A stretch of DNA of 64,000 nt from Rhodomicrobium lacus (GCF_003992725.1 NZ_RZNF01000012.1:1302501-1366500), one strand, 5' to 3'; positions 26,093 through 37,439 are shown, counted from the stretch's first letter. The notes: generated by a model not told the origin, from the sequence alone. A program made the numbers and translations.

Positions 26093-28685
26093 TGACGATC
26101 CTTTCGGGAACCACGATCACCTTTTTGATCGGCCTACCGTCCACTGCCCGAGTGACGCTTTCGAGGCGAAGCGCCGCCGCCTCGACATCGGCGCGGTCCG
26201 CGTTGCGCGGCACGACGATCTCGTCACGGCGTTTCCCGTTCACCTGTACGGCAATGGTTACGGTATCGTCAACGAGCAAGCTCTGCTCAACCTCCGGCCA
26301 AGCTTCGTTTGCGAGAAGCGTGTTGTAGCCAAGCAGCGAAAAGCCCTCTTCGGCAAGGTGCGGCATGATCGGATTGATCATGTGCACAAAGAAAACGCTC
26401 GCCTCGCGCAGCGCGAAGCCGAAGCTTTCATCTCCCGCCGTGCCCTTGTCCTGAAGCGCGCCTTGCAGCGCATTCGCGAATTCGTAGACCGCCGCGATGG
26501 CGCGGTTGAAGCGCAGCCCCTCGATCTCCTCGGCGACAGCGGCGAGCCCCTTGTGCGCGGCGCGGCGCAAGGCCTGCGCGGGCGCGGAAAACGTGGCGGG
26601 CGCCTTTGCGTCGACGGGCGCTAGCCTCGGTTCCGCCTCGTTCAGAAGCCGCCAGACGCGCTGTGTAAAGCGCCACGCGCCCTGCACGCCTTCCTCGGTC
26701 CAGACCACATCGCGTTCCGGCGGGCTGTCGGAAAGCACGAACCAGCGCGCGACATCGGCGCCGTAGTGCTGCGTGAAGACATCGGGATCGATGGTGTTCT
26801 TCTTCGATTTCGACATCTTTTCGATGCTGCCGATGCTGATCGGCGCGCCATCGAGGCGGAAAGCCTTGCGCACGCCGCTCTCGGTCTCGATCTTGACCTC
26901 GTCCGGGGCGAGCCAGTTCTGCTTGTCGTCGAAATAGGTTTCGTGCAGCACCATGCCCTGCGTGAACAGGGCATTGAACGGCTCCGCAAGGCCGAGATAA
27001 CCGCAATCCTTCATCGCGCGCGTGAAGAACCGCGCATAGAGAAGGTGCAGGATCGCGTGCTCGACGCCGCCGATATACTGATCGACAGGCAGCCAGTAAT
27101 CCGCCTGCGCGCTCTCCACCGGCTCGGCGGCATGAGGCGCGGTGAAGCGCGCGAAGTACCACGAGCTATCCACGAAGGTGTCGAACGTATCCGTTTCGCG
27201 CGTCGCCTTGCCTCCGCAGGTCGGGCATTCGACATGCTTCCACGTGGGGTGATGATCCAGCGGATTGCCGGGCTTGTCGAACGACACGTCATCCGGGAGA
27301 CGCACCGGCAGATCCTTGTCCGGCACCGGCACGACACCGCATTTTTCGCAATGGATGACGGGGATCGGACAGCCCCAGTAGCGCTGGCGCGACACACCCC
27401 AATCGCGCAGGCGGAAGGTGGTCTTCTTCTCGCCTATGCCGCGCTTCGCGAGGCGGTCCGCAACTTCTTCCTTCGCGGCATCCACGGTCAAGCCGTTGAG
27501 GAAAGAGGAATTTTGCAGCAGGCCCGGACCCGTATAGGCTTCGTCGCCGACCTTGAACTCGGCCGGGTCGGCATCTTCCGGAATGACGACGGCTTTCACC
27601 GTGAGGTTATATTTCCGCGCGAAATCGAGGTCGCGCTGATCGTGCGCGGGGCAGCCGAAGATCGCGCCCGTGCCGTAGTCCATCAGGATGAAGTTCGCCA
27701 CATAGACCGGCAGCTTGACGCCCTCATCGAACGGATGCGCGGCGAAGAGCCCCGTGTCGTAGCCCTTCTTTTCCGCGCGGTCGATATCCTCCTGCGCGGT
27801 GCCGATGCGACGGCAATCCTCGATGAATTCGACGAGCTTCGGATCGGTCTTCGCGAGTTCCCTCGCGAGCGGATGCTCGGGCGAAATGCCGACAAAACTC
27901 GCGCCGAAAAGGGTGTCGGGCCGCGTGGTGAACACCTGCACCGTTTGGTGTCCCGTCGGCAGGCCGTTGCCCGAGAGGCTGAAACGCATGAGCAGGCCCT
28001 GGCTCTTGCCGATCCAGTTCCTCTGCATGAGCCGCACCTTGTCGGGCCACTTGTCGAGCGTATCGAGCCCATCAAGCAGATCATCGGCGTAATGCGTGAT
28101 CTTGAAGAACCACTGCGCCAGCTCCTTCTGCTCGACGAGCGCGCCGGAGCGCCAGCCGCGGCCGTCGATCACCTGCTCGTTCGCGAGCACGGTGTGATCG
28201 ACCGGATCCCAGTTCACCTTGCTCTTCTTCCGGTAGACGAGGCCCTTCTTGTAGAAGGCCTGAAAGATGCGCTGCTGCTGGTGGTAATATTCGGGGTCGC
28301 AGGTGGCGAATTCGCGCGTCCAGTCGAGCGACAGGCCGATGCGCTTCAGCTGTGTGCGCATGGCTTCGATATTGTCGTAGGTCCATTCGCGCGGGTTGAT
28401 GCCCTTCTGGATCGCGGCGTTTTCCGCCGGGAGGCCGAACGCATCCCAGCCGAAGGGATGCAGCACGTTGAAGCCCCGCGCGCGCTTGTAGCGCGCCACG
28501 ACATCGCCCATCGTGTAATTGCGGACGTGACCCACATGGATGCGCCCGGACGGGTAGGGGAACATCTCAAGCACGTAATATTTGGGTCTCGAGCGATCGG
28601 TGGACGTGAGAAAAGTCTGTTGCTCTTCCCAAATCCGCTGCCAATGTTTCTCACGCTCCGGGGCGTTGTAGCGTTCCTGTGCCAT
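26079..28685 (-). CDS. leuS: Leucyl-tRNA synthetase
   Basis: An 868-residue class I synthetase, normal in length. The HIGH motif is in [16 protein letters not shown]; the editing domain contains [12 protein letters not shown]; a zinc-binding region [17 protein letters not shown] and CPTCGG follows; KMSKS appears as [14 protein letters not shown]; a C-terminal anticodon-binding domain ends the protein. It charges tRNA-Leu and hydrolyses mischarged products. It is first in the leuS-lptE-holA unit. Confidence 0.97.
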   Translation of the reverse strand: MAQERYNAPEREKHWQRIWEEQQTFLTSTDRSRPKYYVLEMFPYPSGRIHVGHVRNYTMGDVVARYKRARGFNVLHPFGWDAFGLPAENAAIQKGINPREWTYDNIEAMRTQLKRIGLSLDWTREFATCDPEYYHQQQRIFQAFYKKGLVYRKKSKVNWDPVDHTVLANEQVIDGRGWRSGALVEQKELAQWFFKITHYADDLLDGLDTLDKWPDKVRLMQRNWIGKSQGLLMRFSLSGNGLPTGHQTVQVFTTRPDTLFGASFVGISPEHPLARELAKTDPKLVEFIEDCRRIGTAQEDIDRAEKKGYDTGLFAAHPFDEGVKLPVYVANFILMDYGTGAIFGCPAHDQRDLDFARKYNLTVKAVVIPEDADPAEFKVGDEAYTGPGLLQNSSFLNGLTVDAAKEEVADRLAKRGIGEKKTTFRLRDWGVSRQRYWGCPIPVIHCEKCGVVPVPDKDLPVRLPDDVSFDKPGNPLDHHPTWKHVECPTCGGKATRETDTFDTFVDSSWYFARFTAPHAAEPVESAQADYWLPVDQYIGGVEHAILHLLYARFFTRAMKDCGYLGLAEPFNALFTQGMVLHETYFDDKQNWLAPDEVKIETESGVRKAFRLDGAPISIGSIEKMSKSKKNTIDPDVFTQHYGADVARWFVLSDSPPERDVVWTEEGVQGAWRFTQRVWRLLNEAEPRLAPVDAKAPATFSAPAQALRRAAHKGLAAVAEEIEGLRFNRAIAAVYEFANALQGALQDKGTAGDESFGFALREASVFFVHMINPIMPHLAEEGFSLLGYNTLLANEAWPEVEQSLLVDDTVTIAVQVNGKRRDEIVVPRNADRADVEAAALRLESVTRAVDGRPIKKVIVVPERIVNVVA

Positions 28686-28773
28686 GGGTCATGTTCCTCG
28701 CGCGAAAGCGCGGCAAAAAAGGTTTGCGTGATATGAAGTTGAAAGGGAGCCTCGGTCAAGAGAAGCGCATGAC

Positions 28774-29463
28774 ATGAGCACAGACGATCAACCGTTCAAT
28801 TCCAGCGCCGTTGAAGACGCTTATCTTTCGATCCGCGAGCGCGTATGGCGCGCGGCGCAGAACGCGGGGCGCGATCCGGCTTCCGTGAAGCTCGTGGCGG
28901 TGACGAAAACCTTCGACGCAGAGCATATCCGGCCGGTTCTCCGGCAAGGTCACGTTCTCTTCGGCGAAAACCGCATTCAGGAAGCCATGCGGAAATGGCC
29001 GCCGCTGCGCGAGGAATATCCGCGCGCGGAGCTGCATGTCATCGGCCCGATCCAGACGAACAAGGCGCGCGAGGCGGTGGCGTTCTTCGACTGCATCGAG
29101 ACGGTCGACCGGCCGAAACTCGCGGCGGCGCTGGCGCATGAGATTCAGAAGCAGGGACGCGCCCCGAAGCTGTTCGTGCAGGTCAATATCGGAGAGGAGC
29201 CGCAGAAAGCGGGCGTCGCGCCGGATGAAGCCGCCGCATTTGTACGCCAGTGCGAATGCGAGTTCGGCCTTTCCGTCGCGGGGCTGATGTGCATCCCGCC
29301 GTTCGACGACGATCCGGTGCCCTATTTCGAGAAGATGGCGGCGCTGCGGAAGGAACTCGGGCTGCTCGAACTCAGCATGGGCATGAGCGGCGACTTCGAG
29401 GCCGCCATCGCGGCGGGCGCGACGCTCGTGCGCGTCGGCTCCGCGATTTTCGGCGGGCGATGA
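28774..29463 (+). CDS. YggS family PLP homeostasis protein
   Basis: A 229-residue single-domain PLP-binding protein of the alanine racemase fold (YggS/PROSC). Seen: KLVAVTKTF with the PLP lysine, FGENRIQEA, HVIGPIQTNKAR, GLMCIPPF and the C-terminal LSMGMSGDFEAAI and GATLVRVGSAIFG. Members keep free PLP in balance rather than catalyse a known reaction. It is divergent from leuS and followed by a strong terminator, so it is monocistronic. Confidence 0.93.
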   Translation: MSTDDQPFNSSAVEDAYLSIRERVWRAAQNAGRDPASVKLVAVTKTFDAEHIRPVLRQGHVLFGENRIQEAMRKWPPLREEYPRAELHVIGPIQTNKAREAVAFFDCIETVDRPKLAAALAHEIQKQGRAPKLFVQVNIGEEPQKAGVAPDEAAAFVRQCECEFGLSVAGLMCIPPFDDDPVPYFEKMAALRKELGLLELSMGMSGDFEAAIAAGATLVRVGSAIFGGR

Positions 29464-29472
29464 CGGAGCGGG

Positions 29473-29520
29473 GCTGGAGCGGTCCGCTTTGATTGCATCA
29501 AAAGCGCGCTCCAGCTTTTT
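29473..29520 (+). terminator. Rho-independent terminator after the YggS gene
   Basis: A perfect 9-bp stem, GCTGGAGCG (29473-29481) with CGCTCCAGC (29507-29515), encloses an inner hairpin GCTTTGAT/ATCAAAAGC and is followed by TTTTT (29516-29520). It lies 10 nt after the stop codon at 29463. Confidence 0.85.
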
Positions 29521-29620
29521 GTCAGGCCGTCGCGTCTATCGGAAAACCGCTTCGCACCCTTCCGGTCTACGGCGTCGTACCGTTAATGAGCCTCCCGAAA
29601 CGCATAGAGTTCCGCCGTGT

Positions 29621-30316
29621 TCAGTGGACCGGCGATTTATCGCTATTTCCCTGCGGAACCTCGTCGATGAGAATCGGCATGGAAAGGGGAGCGGCGTGCT
29701 TCGGCGCTTCGAGATAGCCGACAGGCACGGGCGCGGGTTCAGGCAGAAGGTCTGCCATCTCTTCGGCGCGGGAGGAGAAAAACACGTCGTCGATCTGCGC
29801 CAGGAACACCTCGCACGCCGTGCGCAATTCGAACAGCGCGGTGCGGCCGCCCACGAGATAGGATCCGCCATGGACCGGCTGGTGCACGCTGCGCGGGTCT
29901 GGCTGACGCAGCGACAGGAAGCGCGAGAGCGAACCGCCGCCATTGAACATGCGCTGCGCGTCGCGGACGAACTCAGCCTGCAACGCCTCGCAAGCGGATG
30001 TGGCCTCAAGCATCTGTTCGATCTCGTCCTGGAAATCGGGCGCGATCCTGCGCAGTTCCGAAGCCCAGTTGCGCGCGCGCATGATCTTCATGAGCATCAG
30101 CGCTTCGCGTTCCTGGAAGGTCTTGCATCCTTCGCGGAAACGACCGAGCCGGGCAGCGATTTCCGCGTGCCCGGCTCCTTTGACGTCAGCTTTTGGAAGC
30201 GCGGTTCGCTCGAAGAACCATGCATCGCTGATTGCTGATTTCAGCGCATCTTTCAGGAGATACACGATCGTATAGATATCGTGGTCTTGCGGTTGGGTGA
30301 TCGTCCAGAGCGCCAT
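29621..30316 (-). CDS. Hypothetical protein, unrecognised
   Basis: A 231-residue protein with no family recognised. It is mostly helical and charged, with no signal peptide or membrane segment. Notable pieces are the N-terminal DHDIYTIVYLLKDALKSAISD, an internal RMFNGGGSLSRFLSLRQPDP, and a proline-rich C-terminus (LLPEPAPVPVGY). No cysteine cluster beyond scattered residues. It starts with ATG and lies between the YggS terminator and nrdJ, on the nrdJ strand and about 90 nt downstream of its stop. It may be co-transcribed with nrdJ. Confidence 0.7.
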   Translation of the reverse strand: MALWTITQPQDHDIYTIVYLLKDALKSAISDAWFFERTALPKADVKGAGHAEIAARLGRFREGCKTFQEREALMLMKIMRARNWASELRRIAPDFQDEIEQMLEATSACEALQAEFVRDAQRMFNGGGSLSRFLSLRQPDPRSVHQPVHGGSYLVGGRTALFELRTACEVFLAQIDDVFFSSRAEEMADLLPEPAPVPVGYLEAPKHAAPLSMPILIDEVPQGNSDKSPVH

Positions 30317-30404
30317 CGTTGCGTCAGCCCTTGGCTAAGTCCGAGGCGATCATCCCGAGGTTTGCGCGAGGGTCCGCGCAAATCCTCCGAACGCTATGGC
30401 AGCC

Positions 30405-33400
30405 TTATGAGCATCCCGTCGTGCCGCCGCAGGTATCGCACTTCAGACAAGTTCCGTTGCGAACGAGAGTGAAGTTGCCGCATGTGCCGCAGGCTTCCCC
30501 CTCGTAACCTTTCGCGCGCGCTTCCGCGAGCAAGTCGGCCTTACCGGGCCTTGCTGCGAGCGGTACCGTCTGATGGGAATGGTTCAACGCGGCACTTGCC
30601 CCATCGCGCGCGTTTACATCGAGAGAGCCCAGCGGAGACTTGTCTTCGTCTTCCGGACGCAAGGCATAAGCGAGGGCGCCATTTGTTTCATACGAACCGG
30701 CGCCACCGATTCGCTCATTCTTAGGCTGATCCTGAACTATGACAACTTTGTGGTGAAGTCCGCGTGTGAGACCCTTCGACACATAGCGATCCGCATAGAT
30801 CACCGGATTGGTGGCAGCCGCCGCGGCGGCCTTCTGCCCCGGCCTGTCGTCCGCGACGCCGCCGCCCATCACCGTCGCGCCGATCTGTGCCGGGTCGACA
30901 TGGGCGAGGTCGTTGCGGCCGAGATAGGACACGGCGAGTTCGCGGAAGATGTAGTCGAGGATCGACGTCGCGTTCTTGATCGCCTCGTTGCCCTGCACGA
31001 AGCCCGCCGGTTCAAAGCGCGTGAAGGTGAACGCCTCTACGAACTCGTCGAGCGGCACGCCATATTGCAGGCCGAGGCTGATCGCGATGGCGAAGTTGTT
31101 CATCAGGCTGCGGAACGCGGCGCCTTCCTTGTGCATGTCGATGAAGATTTCACCGAGGCGTCCGTCTTCGAACTCGCCGGTGCGCAGGTACACCTTGTGA
31201 CCGCCGACCACGGCCTTCTGCGTGTAGCCCTTGCGCCGGTTCGGCAGCTTCTCGCGCTCGACCTTTGTGCGGACGCGCTCGATGATGCGCTCGACGATGC
31301 GCTCCGCAACGATCTGCGCGCGACGGCCCTGCGGCGCGGCGGCCAACGCTTCGGCCGCGTCCTCGGCATCCGCGTCGTTGTCGGTGAGAAGCTGCGCGGA
31401 CAGCGGCTGCGAAAGCTTCGACCCGTCGCGATAGAGCGCATTGGCCTTCAGCGCCAGCTTCCACGACAGCATGTAGGCTTCGCGGCAATCGGCGATGCTA
31501 GCCGAGTTCGGCATGTTGATCGTCTTCGAGATCGCGCCGGAGATGAACGGCTGCGCCGCCGCCATCATGCGGATGTGACTCTGCCACGACAGCGCGCGCT
31601 TTCCCTTTTTACCGCACGGGTTCGCGCAATCGAACACGGGCAGATGCTCAGGCTTAATGGCCGGAGCGCCTTCGAGGGTCATGGTGCCGCAAACATACTC
31701 GTTCGCCGCATCGATCTCCGCCCTCGGGAAGCCGATCGCCGCCAGCAGGTCGAAGCCGGGCGCGTCCATCTGCTCGTCGGTGAGCTTCAGCACGCCCTTG
31801 CAGAAATCGTCGCCGAGCGTCCACTTGTTAAAGACGAACTTGATGTCGAAGGCGCTCGCGAGGCCCGCCTCGACGGCGGCGATCTTCTCCGGCGTGAAGC
31901 CCTTCGCCGCGAGCGTCTTGTGGTTGATGTGGGGAGCCGTGGCGAGCGTGCCGCGTCCGACCGCATAGGCGATGATCGCGTCGATCTGCGTCTGCGTGTA
32001 GCCGAGGTTCCGCAGCGCTTCCGGCACGGCGCGGTTGATGATCTTGAAATAGCCGCCGCCGGCAAGCTTCTTGAACTTAACGAGAGCGAAGTCCGGCTCG
32101 ATGCCCGTCGTGTCGCAGTCCATCACGAGGCCGATCGTGCCCGTCGGCGCGATGACCGACACCTGCGCGTTGCGGAAACCGTGCTTCTGCCCGAGCGAGA
32201 TCACATCGTCCCACACTTCGCGGGCCACCGTGACGAGATCGGTCTGCGGGCAGACGCCGTCTTTCAGCGGCACGGGGTTCGTGGAAAGCATCTCGTAGCC
32301 GTTGTCACGCCCATAGGCCGCACGGCGATGGTTCTTCATCACGCGCAGCATATGGGCGGCGTTCGTGCCGTAACCGGCGAACGCGCCGAGTTCCTGCGCC
32401 ATCTCGGCCGACGTAGCGTAGCTGACGCCGGTCATCAGCGCCGAAACCGCCGCCGCGAGCGCCCGACCTTCGTCCGAGTCGTAGCCGAGACCGGAAACCA
32501 TGAGGAGGCCGCCGAGGTTCGCATAGCCGAGGCCGAGAGTGCGGAAGTCGAACGAGCGCTGCGCGATTTCCTTCGAGGGGAACTGCGCCATCGTCACGGA
32601 GATTTCGAGCACCACCGTCCACAAGCGGCAGGCATGCGCGAAAGCTTCGGTATCGACAATGCGGCCGTCGCTGGCCTGCGGGCGGAACGACAGCAGGTTC
32701 AGCGACGCGAGATTGCAGGCCGTGTCGTCAAGGAACATGTATTCGGAGCACGGATTGGACGCGCGGATCGGGCCGCTCGCAGGGCAGGTGTGCCAGTCGT
32801 TGATCGTGGTGTGGAACTGGATGCCCGGATCGGCGCTGGCCCATGCCGCTTCCGAGATCTGATCCATCAACGCGCGTGCCTTCAGCGTCTTCGCGGCCTT
32901 GCCCGTCGTTCGGGACGTCAGGTTCCAATCGCCATCGACTTCCACGGCGCGCAGGAACGCATCGTCCACGCGAACCGTGTTGTTCGAATTCTGGCCGCCG
33001 ACGGTGCGATACGCTTCGCCTTCCCAATCCGTGTCGAAGCTCGGAAACTCGATGGACTTGAAGCCCTGCCGCGCGAAGTGGATGACGCGCTGGATGTAGG
33101 CATCGGGCACGAAGGCGGCGCGCGCCGCCTTGATCTCGCGCTTAAGCGCCACATTCTTGGACGGGTCGAAGCAGTCTTCGCCGTGGCCCTCGCAATTCAC
33201 GCAGGCGCGCATGATGGCCGCGAGGTGCTTGGCGCACGCCTTCGAACCGGCGACGAGCGCCGCCACCTTCTGCTCTTCGAGCACCTTCCAGTTGATGAAC
33301 GTCTCGATGTCCGGATGGTCGGCGTCGACGATCACCATTTTCGCGGCGCGGCGCGTCGTGCCGCCGGACTTGATCGCCCCCGCCGCCTTGTCGCCGATCT

Positions 33401-34175
33401 TGAGGAAGCTCATAAGGCCGGAAGACTTGCCGCCGCCGGAAAGGCGCTCACCTTCGCTGCGCAGCTTCGAGAAGTTCGAGCCGGTGCCGGAGCCGTATTT
33501 GAAAAGGCGCGCCTCGCGTACCCACAAATCCATGATGCCGTTTTCGTTGACGAGATCGTCTTCGACGGACTGGATGAAGCAGGCATGCGGCTGCGGGTGC
33601 TCATAGGCGCTTTCAGAGCGCACGAGTTCGCCCGTCTGGAAATCCACGTAATAGTGACCCTGGCCGGGGCCGTCGATGCCGTAGGCCCAATGCAGGCCGG
33701 TGTTGAACCATTGCGGGCTGTTCGGCGCGGCCATCTGCATCGCGAGCATATAGCAAAGCTCGTCGTGGAACGTCCGGGCGTCCTCCTCCGACGAGAAATA
33801 GCCCCCCTTCCAGCCCCAGTATGTCCACGCGCCCACCATGCGGTCGAACACCTGACGCGCGTCCTTTTCAGGACCATAGCGCTCTGCCTCGGGCAGCTCG
33901 GCAAGCGCCTGCAGGTCGGGCACGGAGCGCCACAGCCACGAGGGAACGCTGTTTTCCTCGATGCGCTTCAGGCGCGCGGGCACCCCGGCCTTGCGGAAAT
34001 ATTTCTGCGCAATGATATCGGCGGCCACCTGGCTCCACTGGTCCGGCACGAAAAAGCCTTCGAGCTGGAAAATCATTTTTCCATCCGGATTTTTCAGTTC
34101 GCTCGTCGCCTGACGGAACCGAATCGTCTCGTAGGGAGACTGCCCGCTCGTAGTGAATCGCCGTTCGATCCGCAT
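30405..34175 (-). CDS. nrdJ: Class II (vitamin B12-dependent) ribonucleotide reductase
   Basis: A 1256-residue adenosylcobalamin-dependent reductase that makes deoxyribonucleotides with or without oxygen. Seen: the long N-terminal region [18 protein letters not shown], catalytic-core segments [37 protein letters not shown] and [17 protein letters not shown], and a C-terminal zinc-ribbon tail with CGTCGNF and [14 protein letters not shown]. The ATG at 34175 has AGGAG 5 nt upstream and is preferred to 34199. No intein or frameshift is seen. A putative NrdR box pair lies upstream; no cobalamin riboswitch was found there. Confidence 0.97.
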   Translation of the reverse strand: MRIERRFTTSGQSPYETIRFRQATSELKNPDGKMIFQLEGFFVPDQWSQVAADIIAQKYFRKAGVPARLKRIEENSVPSWLWRSVPDLQALAELPEAERYGPEKDARQVFDRMVGAWTYWGWKGGYFSSEEDARTFHDELCYMLAMQMAAPNSPQWFNTGLHWAYGIDGPGQGHYYVDFQTGELVRSESAYEHPQPHACFIQSVEDDLVNENGIMDLWVREARLFKYGSGTGSNFSKLRSEGERLSGGGKSSGLMSFLKIGDKAAGAIKSGGTTRRAAKMVIVDADHPDIETFINWKVLEEQKVAALVAGSKACAKHLAAIMRACVNCEGHGEDCFDPSKNVALKREIKAARAAFVPDAYIQRVIHFARQGFKSIEFPSFDTDWEGEAYRTVGGQNSNNTVRVDDAFLRAVEVDGDWNLTSRTTGKAAKTLKARALMDQISEAAWASADPGIQFHTTINDWHTCPASGPIRASNPCSEYMFLDDTACNLASLNLLSFRPQASDGRIVDTEAFAHACRLWTVVLEISVTMAQFPSKEIAQRSFDFRTLGLGYANLGGLLMVSGLGYDSDEGRALAAAVSALMTGVSYATSAEMAQELGAFAGYGTNAAHMLRVMKNHRRAAYGRDNGYEMLSTNPVPLKDGVCPQTDLVTVAREVWDDVISLGQKHGFRNAQVSVIAPTGTIGLVMDCDTTGIEPDFALVKFKKLAGGGYFKIINRAVPEALRNLGYTQTQIDAIIAYAVGRGTLATAPHINHKTLAAKGFTPEKIAAVEAGLASAFDIKFVFNKWTLGDDFCKGVLKLTDEQMDAPGFDLLAAIGFPRAEIDAANEYVCGTMTLEGAPAIKPEHLPVFDCANPCGKKGKRALSWQSHIRMMAAAQPFISGAISKTINMPNSASIADCREAYMLSWKLALKANALYRDGSKLSQPLSAQLLTDNDADAEDAAEALAAAPQGRRAQIVAERIVERIIERVRTKVEREKLPNRRKGYTQKAVVGGHKVYLRTGEFEDGRLGEIFIDMHKEGAAFRSLMNNFAIAISLGLQYGVPLDEFVEAFTFTRFEPAGFVQGNEAIKNATSILDYIFRELAVSYLGRNDLAHVDPAQIGATVMGGGVADDRPGQKAAAAAATNPVIYADRYVSKGLTRGLHHKVVIVQDQPKNERIGGAGSYETNGALAYALRPEDEDKSPLGSLDVNARDGASAALNHSHQTVPLAARPGKADLLAEARAKGYEGEACGTCGNFTLVRNGTCLKCDTCGGTTGCS

Positions 34176-34450
34176 GGATTCTCCTGCCCGGCGCATCATT
34201 GCGCCTGCCCGCTTTGTTCAAAGTGATGTTTGGGACGCAGAACTCGAAGACGCACATAGAGCGCACCTCTGACGAAAGGGCGCGCGCCAGCGCACCCGGA
34301 AATCGGGTGGCTGAAACAACTGGATTGGAAGACCTTGAGCCGACTGAGGATGAAATGCCGCCCCGCCCTCCCTGAAAGGGCGCTCCCCGCAGCGACACGC
34401 CTGAACGTAGTTGATTCGCATGCGTATGGCTGTCACTTCGCCGCAACATC

Positions 34451-34497
34451 GCACAAATGCTTGGGGGTGATGTTGATGGGGGCGCTATATGTTGTGT
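34451..34497. promoter_or_regulatory. Tandem NrdR-like boxes upstream of nrdJ
   Basis: Box A (34482-34497, GCGCTATATGTTGTGT) matches 13 of 16 positions of the ACACWATATMTWGWGT consensus; box B (34451-34466, GCACAAATGCTTGGGG) matches 10. They start exactly 31 bp apart, the usual helical phase for NrdR pairs. On the minus strand a possible promoter (TTTTGA, 17 nt, TATAGC) overlaps box A. The boxes lie about 280 nt before nrdJ. NrdR itself is not in the window. Confidence 0.55.
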
Positions 34498-34859
34498 CGA
34501 TCTTGTTCAAAAGCCCTGCGCGGGCGATAATTCCCTGTTGACAAGCGGGGGACAAGCTGTGGGCTGATTTGGGTCCGTCGCCGGCTGTTCGACGCCAAAA
34601 TTCGCGAGGCGCGCAGCGCGGCTGCTTGCCTGGGGCTTAACAAGATGGCGGAGGCAAAGGGCTCTGCGTCCAGCCGCACGCGGTCCGCCGAGCATTGCAG
34701 GCGCTGTTACGCGCACAACCGTTCGAGAAGCCCCTTTCTATCGGAGTGCCCGACGCGCCCCATGCAGACCAGCCGCCGGACGCAAATACGCATCACAGGA
34801 ACGATACGTCGCCCATGCGAGGTCTTCCGATTATAAGGAAACGTTGGGAACGCCCGTCT
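34498..34859. other. Intergenic stretch between nrdJ control region and trmB
   Basis: No gene supported on either strand. The stretch contains a direct repeat GACAAGC at about 34540 and 34552. Short ORFs here have no family resemblance. No tRNA or riboswitch was recognised. Confidence 0.4.
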
Positions 34860-35618
34860 TCAGGCCCTTGACGGCTCGATCACGCGCTGAAGGACAAGAA
34901 ACGTCGCGCCGCGCCCCTCTCGCCGTGCCTTCTGCTCGTAGCGCGTTACGGGCCAGTCCGGCAGGGCGTCGCGGTTCTCGGTCGTGAAAACCTGCGCGAT
35001 GTCGAAAGCGGGATGGGCGCGCGCAGCTTCGATGGCAGCCTCGGCGTAATCATCGATGTCAGAGGCAAAACGGAATTCCGCGCCCGGCCGCAGCAGGGGC
35101 GCGAGTTCATCGAGAAGGTGCGCGGAAAACAGCCGCCGCTCGCGATGGCGCTTTTTTGGCCACGGGTCGGGGAACAACATGAAGGCACGTGCCAGACTTT
35201 CCGGCGGCAGCGCCTGAAGCAGGGCAAGCACATCGTCCGCGTATAAACGGACGCGTTCGGAAAGCTCGCGCGCGACGAGGGCATCCATCGCCGCCACGAC
35301 GCCATTCAGGTAGGGTTCGGCGCCGATCACCCCGACATGTGGATTGTTGGCGACCTGCCAGACGAGATGCTCTCCGCCGCCAAAGCCGATTTCGAGCCAG
35401 ATGTCCCGCACGCTGCCGGGAAAAAGCCGCTTCAGGGCGTCAGCGTCCAGCGGTGCGCTGACGTCGATCGAGCGGTTTTGCAGCGCGTCGGCAAGCAACG
35501 ACGATTGCCGCAGAGAGAGCGTTCTGCCCTTTCTGCGGCCAAATGATCGAAGCCGTCTTTCGGAGGAATGTGCTGCGCCGTCGGCATTCCCGCACGGCGC
35601 AGTCTCGCCTTTCGTCAC
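34860..35618 (-). CDS. trmB: tRNA (guanine-N7-)-methyltransferase
   Basis: A 252-residue SAM-dependent methyltransferase that forms m7G46 in tRNA. Seen: FGRRKGRTLSLRQ, the SAM-binding IWLEIGFGGGEHLVWQ, GAEPYLNGVV, and the substrate motif FPDPWPKKRHRERRLF; the C-terminus has FTTENRDALPDWPVTRYEQKA. The start is a GTG at 35618, 2 nt after the metK stop, so translation is probably coupled to metK. The order metK-trmB is conserved in alphaproteobacteria. Confidence 0.95.
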   Translation of the reverse strand: MTKGETAPCGNADGAAHSSERRLRSFGRRKGRTLSLRQSSLLADALQNRSIDVSAPLDADALKRLFPGSVRDIWLEIGFGGGEHLVWQVANNPHVGVIGAEPYLNGVVAAMDALVARELSERVRLYADDVLALLQALPPESLARAFMLFPDPWPKKRHRERRLFSAHLLDELAPLLRPGAEFRFASDIDDYAEAAIEAARAHPAFDIAQVFTTENRDALPDWPVTRYEQKARREGRGATFLVLQRVIEPSRA

Positions 35619-35620
35619 GC

Positions 35621-36790
35621 TCAGCTCAGCGCGTCTTTCAGCGCGTCGACGAGGTCCAGCCGCTCCCAGGAGAAGCCACCGTCATCGGTCGGCGTGCGAC
35701 CGAAGTGGCCGTAGCTGGCAGTCCGCTGATAAATCGGGCGGCTGAGTTGCAGGCGCTCGCGGATGCCACGGGGGCTGAGGTCCACGATCTCGGCGATCAC
35801 GGCTTCAAGCTTGCTTTCGTCCACGCTGCCCGTCCCATGAAGGTCGGTGTAGATGGACAGCGGCTTCGCCACGCCGATGGCGTAGGAGAGCTGAAGCGTG
35901 CACTTGTCGGCAAGACCCGCCGCGACAATATTCTTCGCCACCCAGCGCGCCGCGTAAGCCGCAGAGCGATCGACCTTCGTCGGATCCTTGCCGGAGAACG
36001 CGCCGCCGCCGTGCGGGGCTGCACCGCCGTAGGTGTCCACAATGATCTTGCGGCCGGTAAGACCGGTATCGCCATCGGGGCCACCGATCACGAAGCGTCC
36101 CGTCGGGTTAACGTAGAACTCTTCCTTCGGCGGGAACCAGCCCTGCGGCAGCACCTCGGCCACGATGTTGCCGACGATTTCGCGAATACGCTCCTGTGTC
36201 GCGTCTTCGGCGTGCTGCGTCGAAACGACGACAGAGGTCGCGCGCACCGGCTTGCCGTTTTCATAGTACAGAGAAACCTGGCTCTTGGCGTCGGGGCCAA
36301 GTTCTGGAAGCTGCCCTGACCGGCGCAGCTTCGAAATCTCGTACAGGATTCGATGCGAATAATAGATCGGCGCGGGCATGTAGCTTTCGGTTTCGCGCGT
36401 CGCGAAGCCGAACATGATACCCTGATCGCCGGCGCCCTCATCCTTGTTGCCCGCGGCGTCAACGCCCTGGGCGATATCAGCGGATTGAGCGTGCACGTAG
36501 GAGACGATATCGGCGGTCCGCCAGTCGAATCCCTCCTGCTCGTAACCGATGTCGCGGATCACGTTGCGCGCCGTCTCGATCAGCTTGTCGCTCGTGACGG
36601 AGGACGGCCCACGGACTTCGCCCGCCAGAACGACACGGTTCGTGGTCGCGAGAGTCTCCAATGCCACCCGCGAATGCGGATCGGCGGCGAGGTAAAGATC
36701 GACAATCGCGTCCGAGATCTGGTCGCAGACCTTGTCTGGGTGCCCCTCGGATACCGATTCGCTTGTGAAATGATAGCTATTGCGAGACAC
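35621..36790 (-). CDS. metK: S-adenosylmethionine synthetase
   Basis: A 389-residue MetK that makes SAM from methionine and ATP. Seen: [21 protein letters not shown], the ATP motif [12 protein letters not shown], and [19 protein letters not shown]. The GTG at 36790 gives the family-like start [13 protein letters not shown]; an upstream in-frame ATG at 36835 would add 15 unrelated residues. It follows an XRE regulator by about 50 nt and precedes trmB. No SAM riboswitch was recognised in the short leader. Confidence 0.96.
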   Translation of the reverse strand: MSRNSYHFTSESVSEGHPDKVCDQISDAIVDLYLAADPHSRVALETLATTNRVVLAGEVRGPSSVTSDKLIETARNVIRDIGYEQEGFDWRTADIVSYVHAQSADIAQGVDAAGNKDEGAGDQGIMFGFATRETESYMPAPIYYSHRILYEISKLRRSGQLPELGPDAKSQVSLYYENGKPVRATSVVVSTQHAEDATQERIREIVGNIVAEVLPQGWFPPKEEFYVNPTGRFVIGGPDGDTGLTGRKIIVDTYGGAAPHGGGAFSGKDPTKVDRSAAYAARWVAKNIVAAGLADKCTLQLSYAIGVAKPLSIYTDLHGTGSVDESKLEAVIAEIVDLSPRGIRERLQLSRPIYQRTASYGHFGRTPTDDGGFSWERLDLVDALKDALS

Positions 36791-36844
36791 TGCCTCGTTC
36801 CAATCATTGCAAGATTTGCCTGGAATGCATGGCAACTCACCATG

Positions 36845-37369
36845 CTAGCCGAGATCGTTCCCAATCCCCGGCTGGCCTTCCTTAGCGTCCGGCTTTTCCT
36901 CTGACAAGGCCCTTACGAGATCTATGACGCGGCGCCGCACCTTCGGATCCTGTATCTTGGCAAACGCCTTGTTTAGTTCGAGACCTTCGCGAGAGTTGAG
37001 AAAATCGAGAAGAAAACCCTCTTGCTCGGGCTCATGAAGGCCGTGATTTGCGCTTGCCGGCGTGCCATGAGAAAATGCGTCTTCAAAGAAATAGCCAACC
37101 GGCACTTCCAGAATTTTCGAAAGCTGGAAGAGGCGGCTTGCGCCGATCCGGTTCGTTCTCTTTTCGTATTTCTGAATCTGCTGGAAAGTGAGATTCATTT
37201 TCTCACCCAGCTTCTCCTGACTCATGCCGATGATCATGCGACGATATCGCACGCGGCTGCCGACATGAATATCCACCGGATTCGGCTTGCGCCCTGCGGT
37301 TTCATATATCTCGTCATTATCGGCCAATATTGACACCGAAGACTCGACCATGCCCATATTCCGCCCCAT
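36845..37369 (-). CDS. XRE family transcriptional regulator
   Basis: A 174-residue regulator with one HTH_3 domain (about residues 35-95): VGSRVRYRRMIIGMSQEKLGEKM, then LTFQQIQKYEKRTNRIGASRL. The segment LSKILEVPVGYFFEDAF is typical of the alphaproteobacterial group that sits between lnt and metK. The C-terminus has a helical region (FLLDFLNSREGLELNKAF). Ligand and targets are unknown; its conserved place suggests a link to methionine/SAM or envelope genes. In-frame ATGs at 37357 and 37351 are alternative starts. Confidence 0.9.
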   Translation of the reverse strand: MGRNMGMVESSVSILADNDEIYETAGRKPNPVDIHVGSRVRYRRMIIGMSQEKLGEKMNLTFQQIQKYEKRTNRIGASRLFQLSKILEVPVGYFFEDAFSHGTPASANHGLHEPEQEGFLLDFLNSREGLELNKAFAKIQDPKVRRRVIDLVRALSEEKPDAKEGQPGIGNDLG

Positions 37370-37420
37370 CTCTCTCCGCCATCTTTAAGTTGTGCGCACT
37401 CAGCCGTATGACCTATTCCC

Positions 37421-37439
37421 ACTACCTAAAAGTTGTAGT
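37421..37439. promoter_or_regulatory. Possible operator of the XRE regulator
   Basis: ACTAC (37421-37425), nine bases, GTAGT (37435-37439) forms a perfect 5-bp inverted repeat about 50 nt before the XRE gene. Its spacing of 14 bp between half-site starts is within the range for XRE dimers. It is a guess at autoregulation. Confidence 0.3.

Noticed and set aside
26766-28736. Plus-strand ORF of 656 codons
   Set aside because: Antisense to leuS; no motif or ribosome site.
30573-34226. Plus-strand ORF of 1217 codons
   Set aside because: It is wholly antisense to nrdJ, has no recognisable domain, and is the usual open shadow frame of GC-rich codon bias.
34176-34859. Cobalamin riboswitch ahead of nrdJ
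   Set aside because: Looked for the B12 box and the GCCACTG block on the minus strand; neither is present.
36791-36844. SAM riboswitch before metK
   Set aside because: The leader of about 54 nt is too short and shows no conserved SAM-II or SAM/SAH core.
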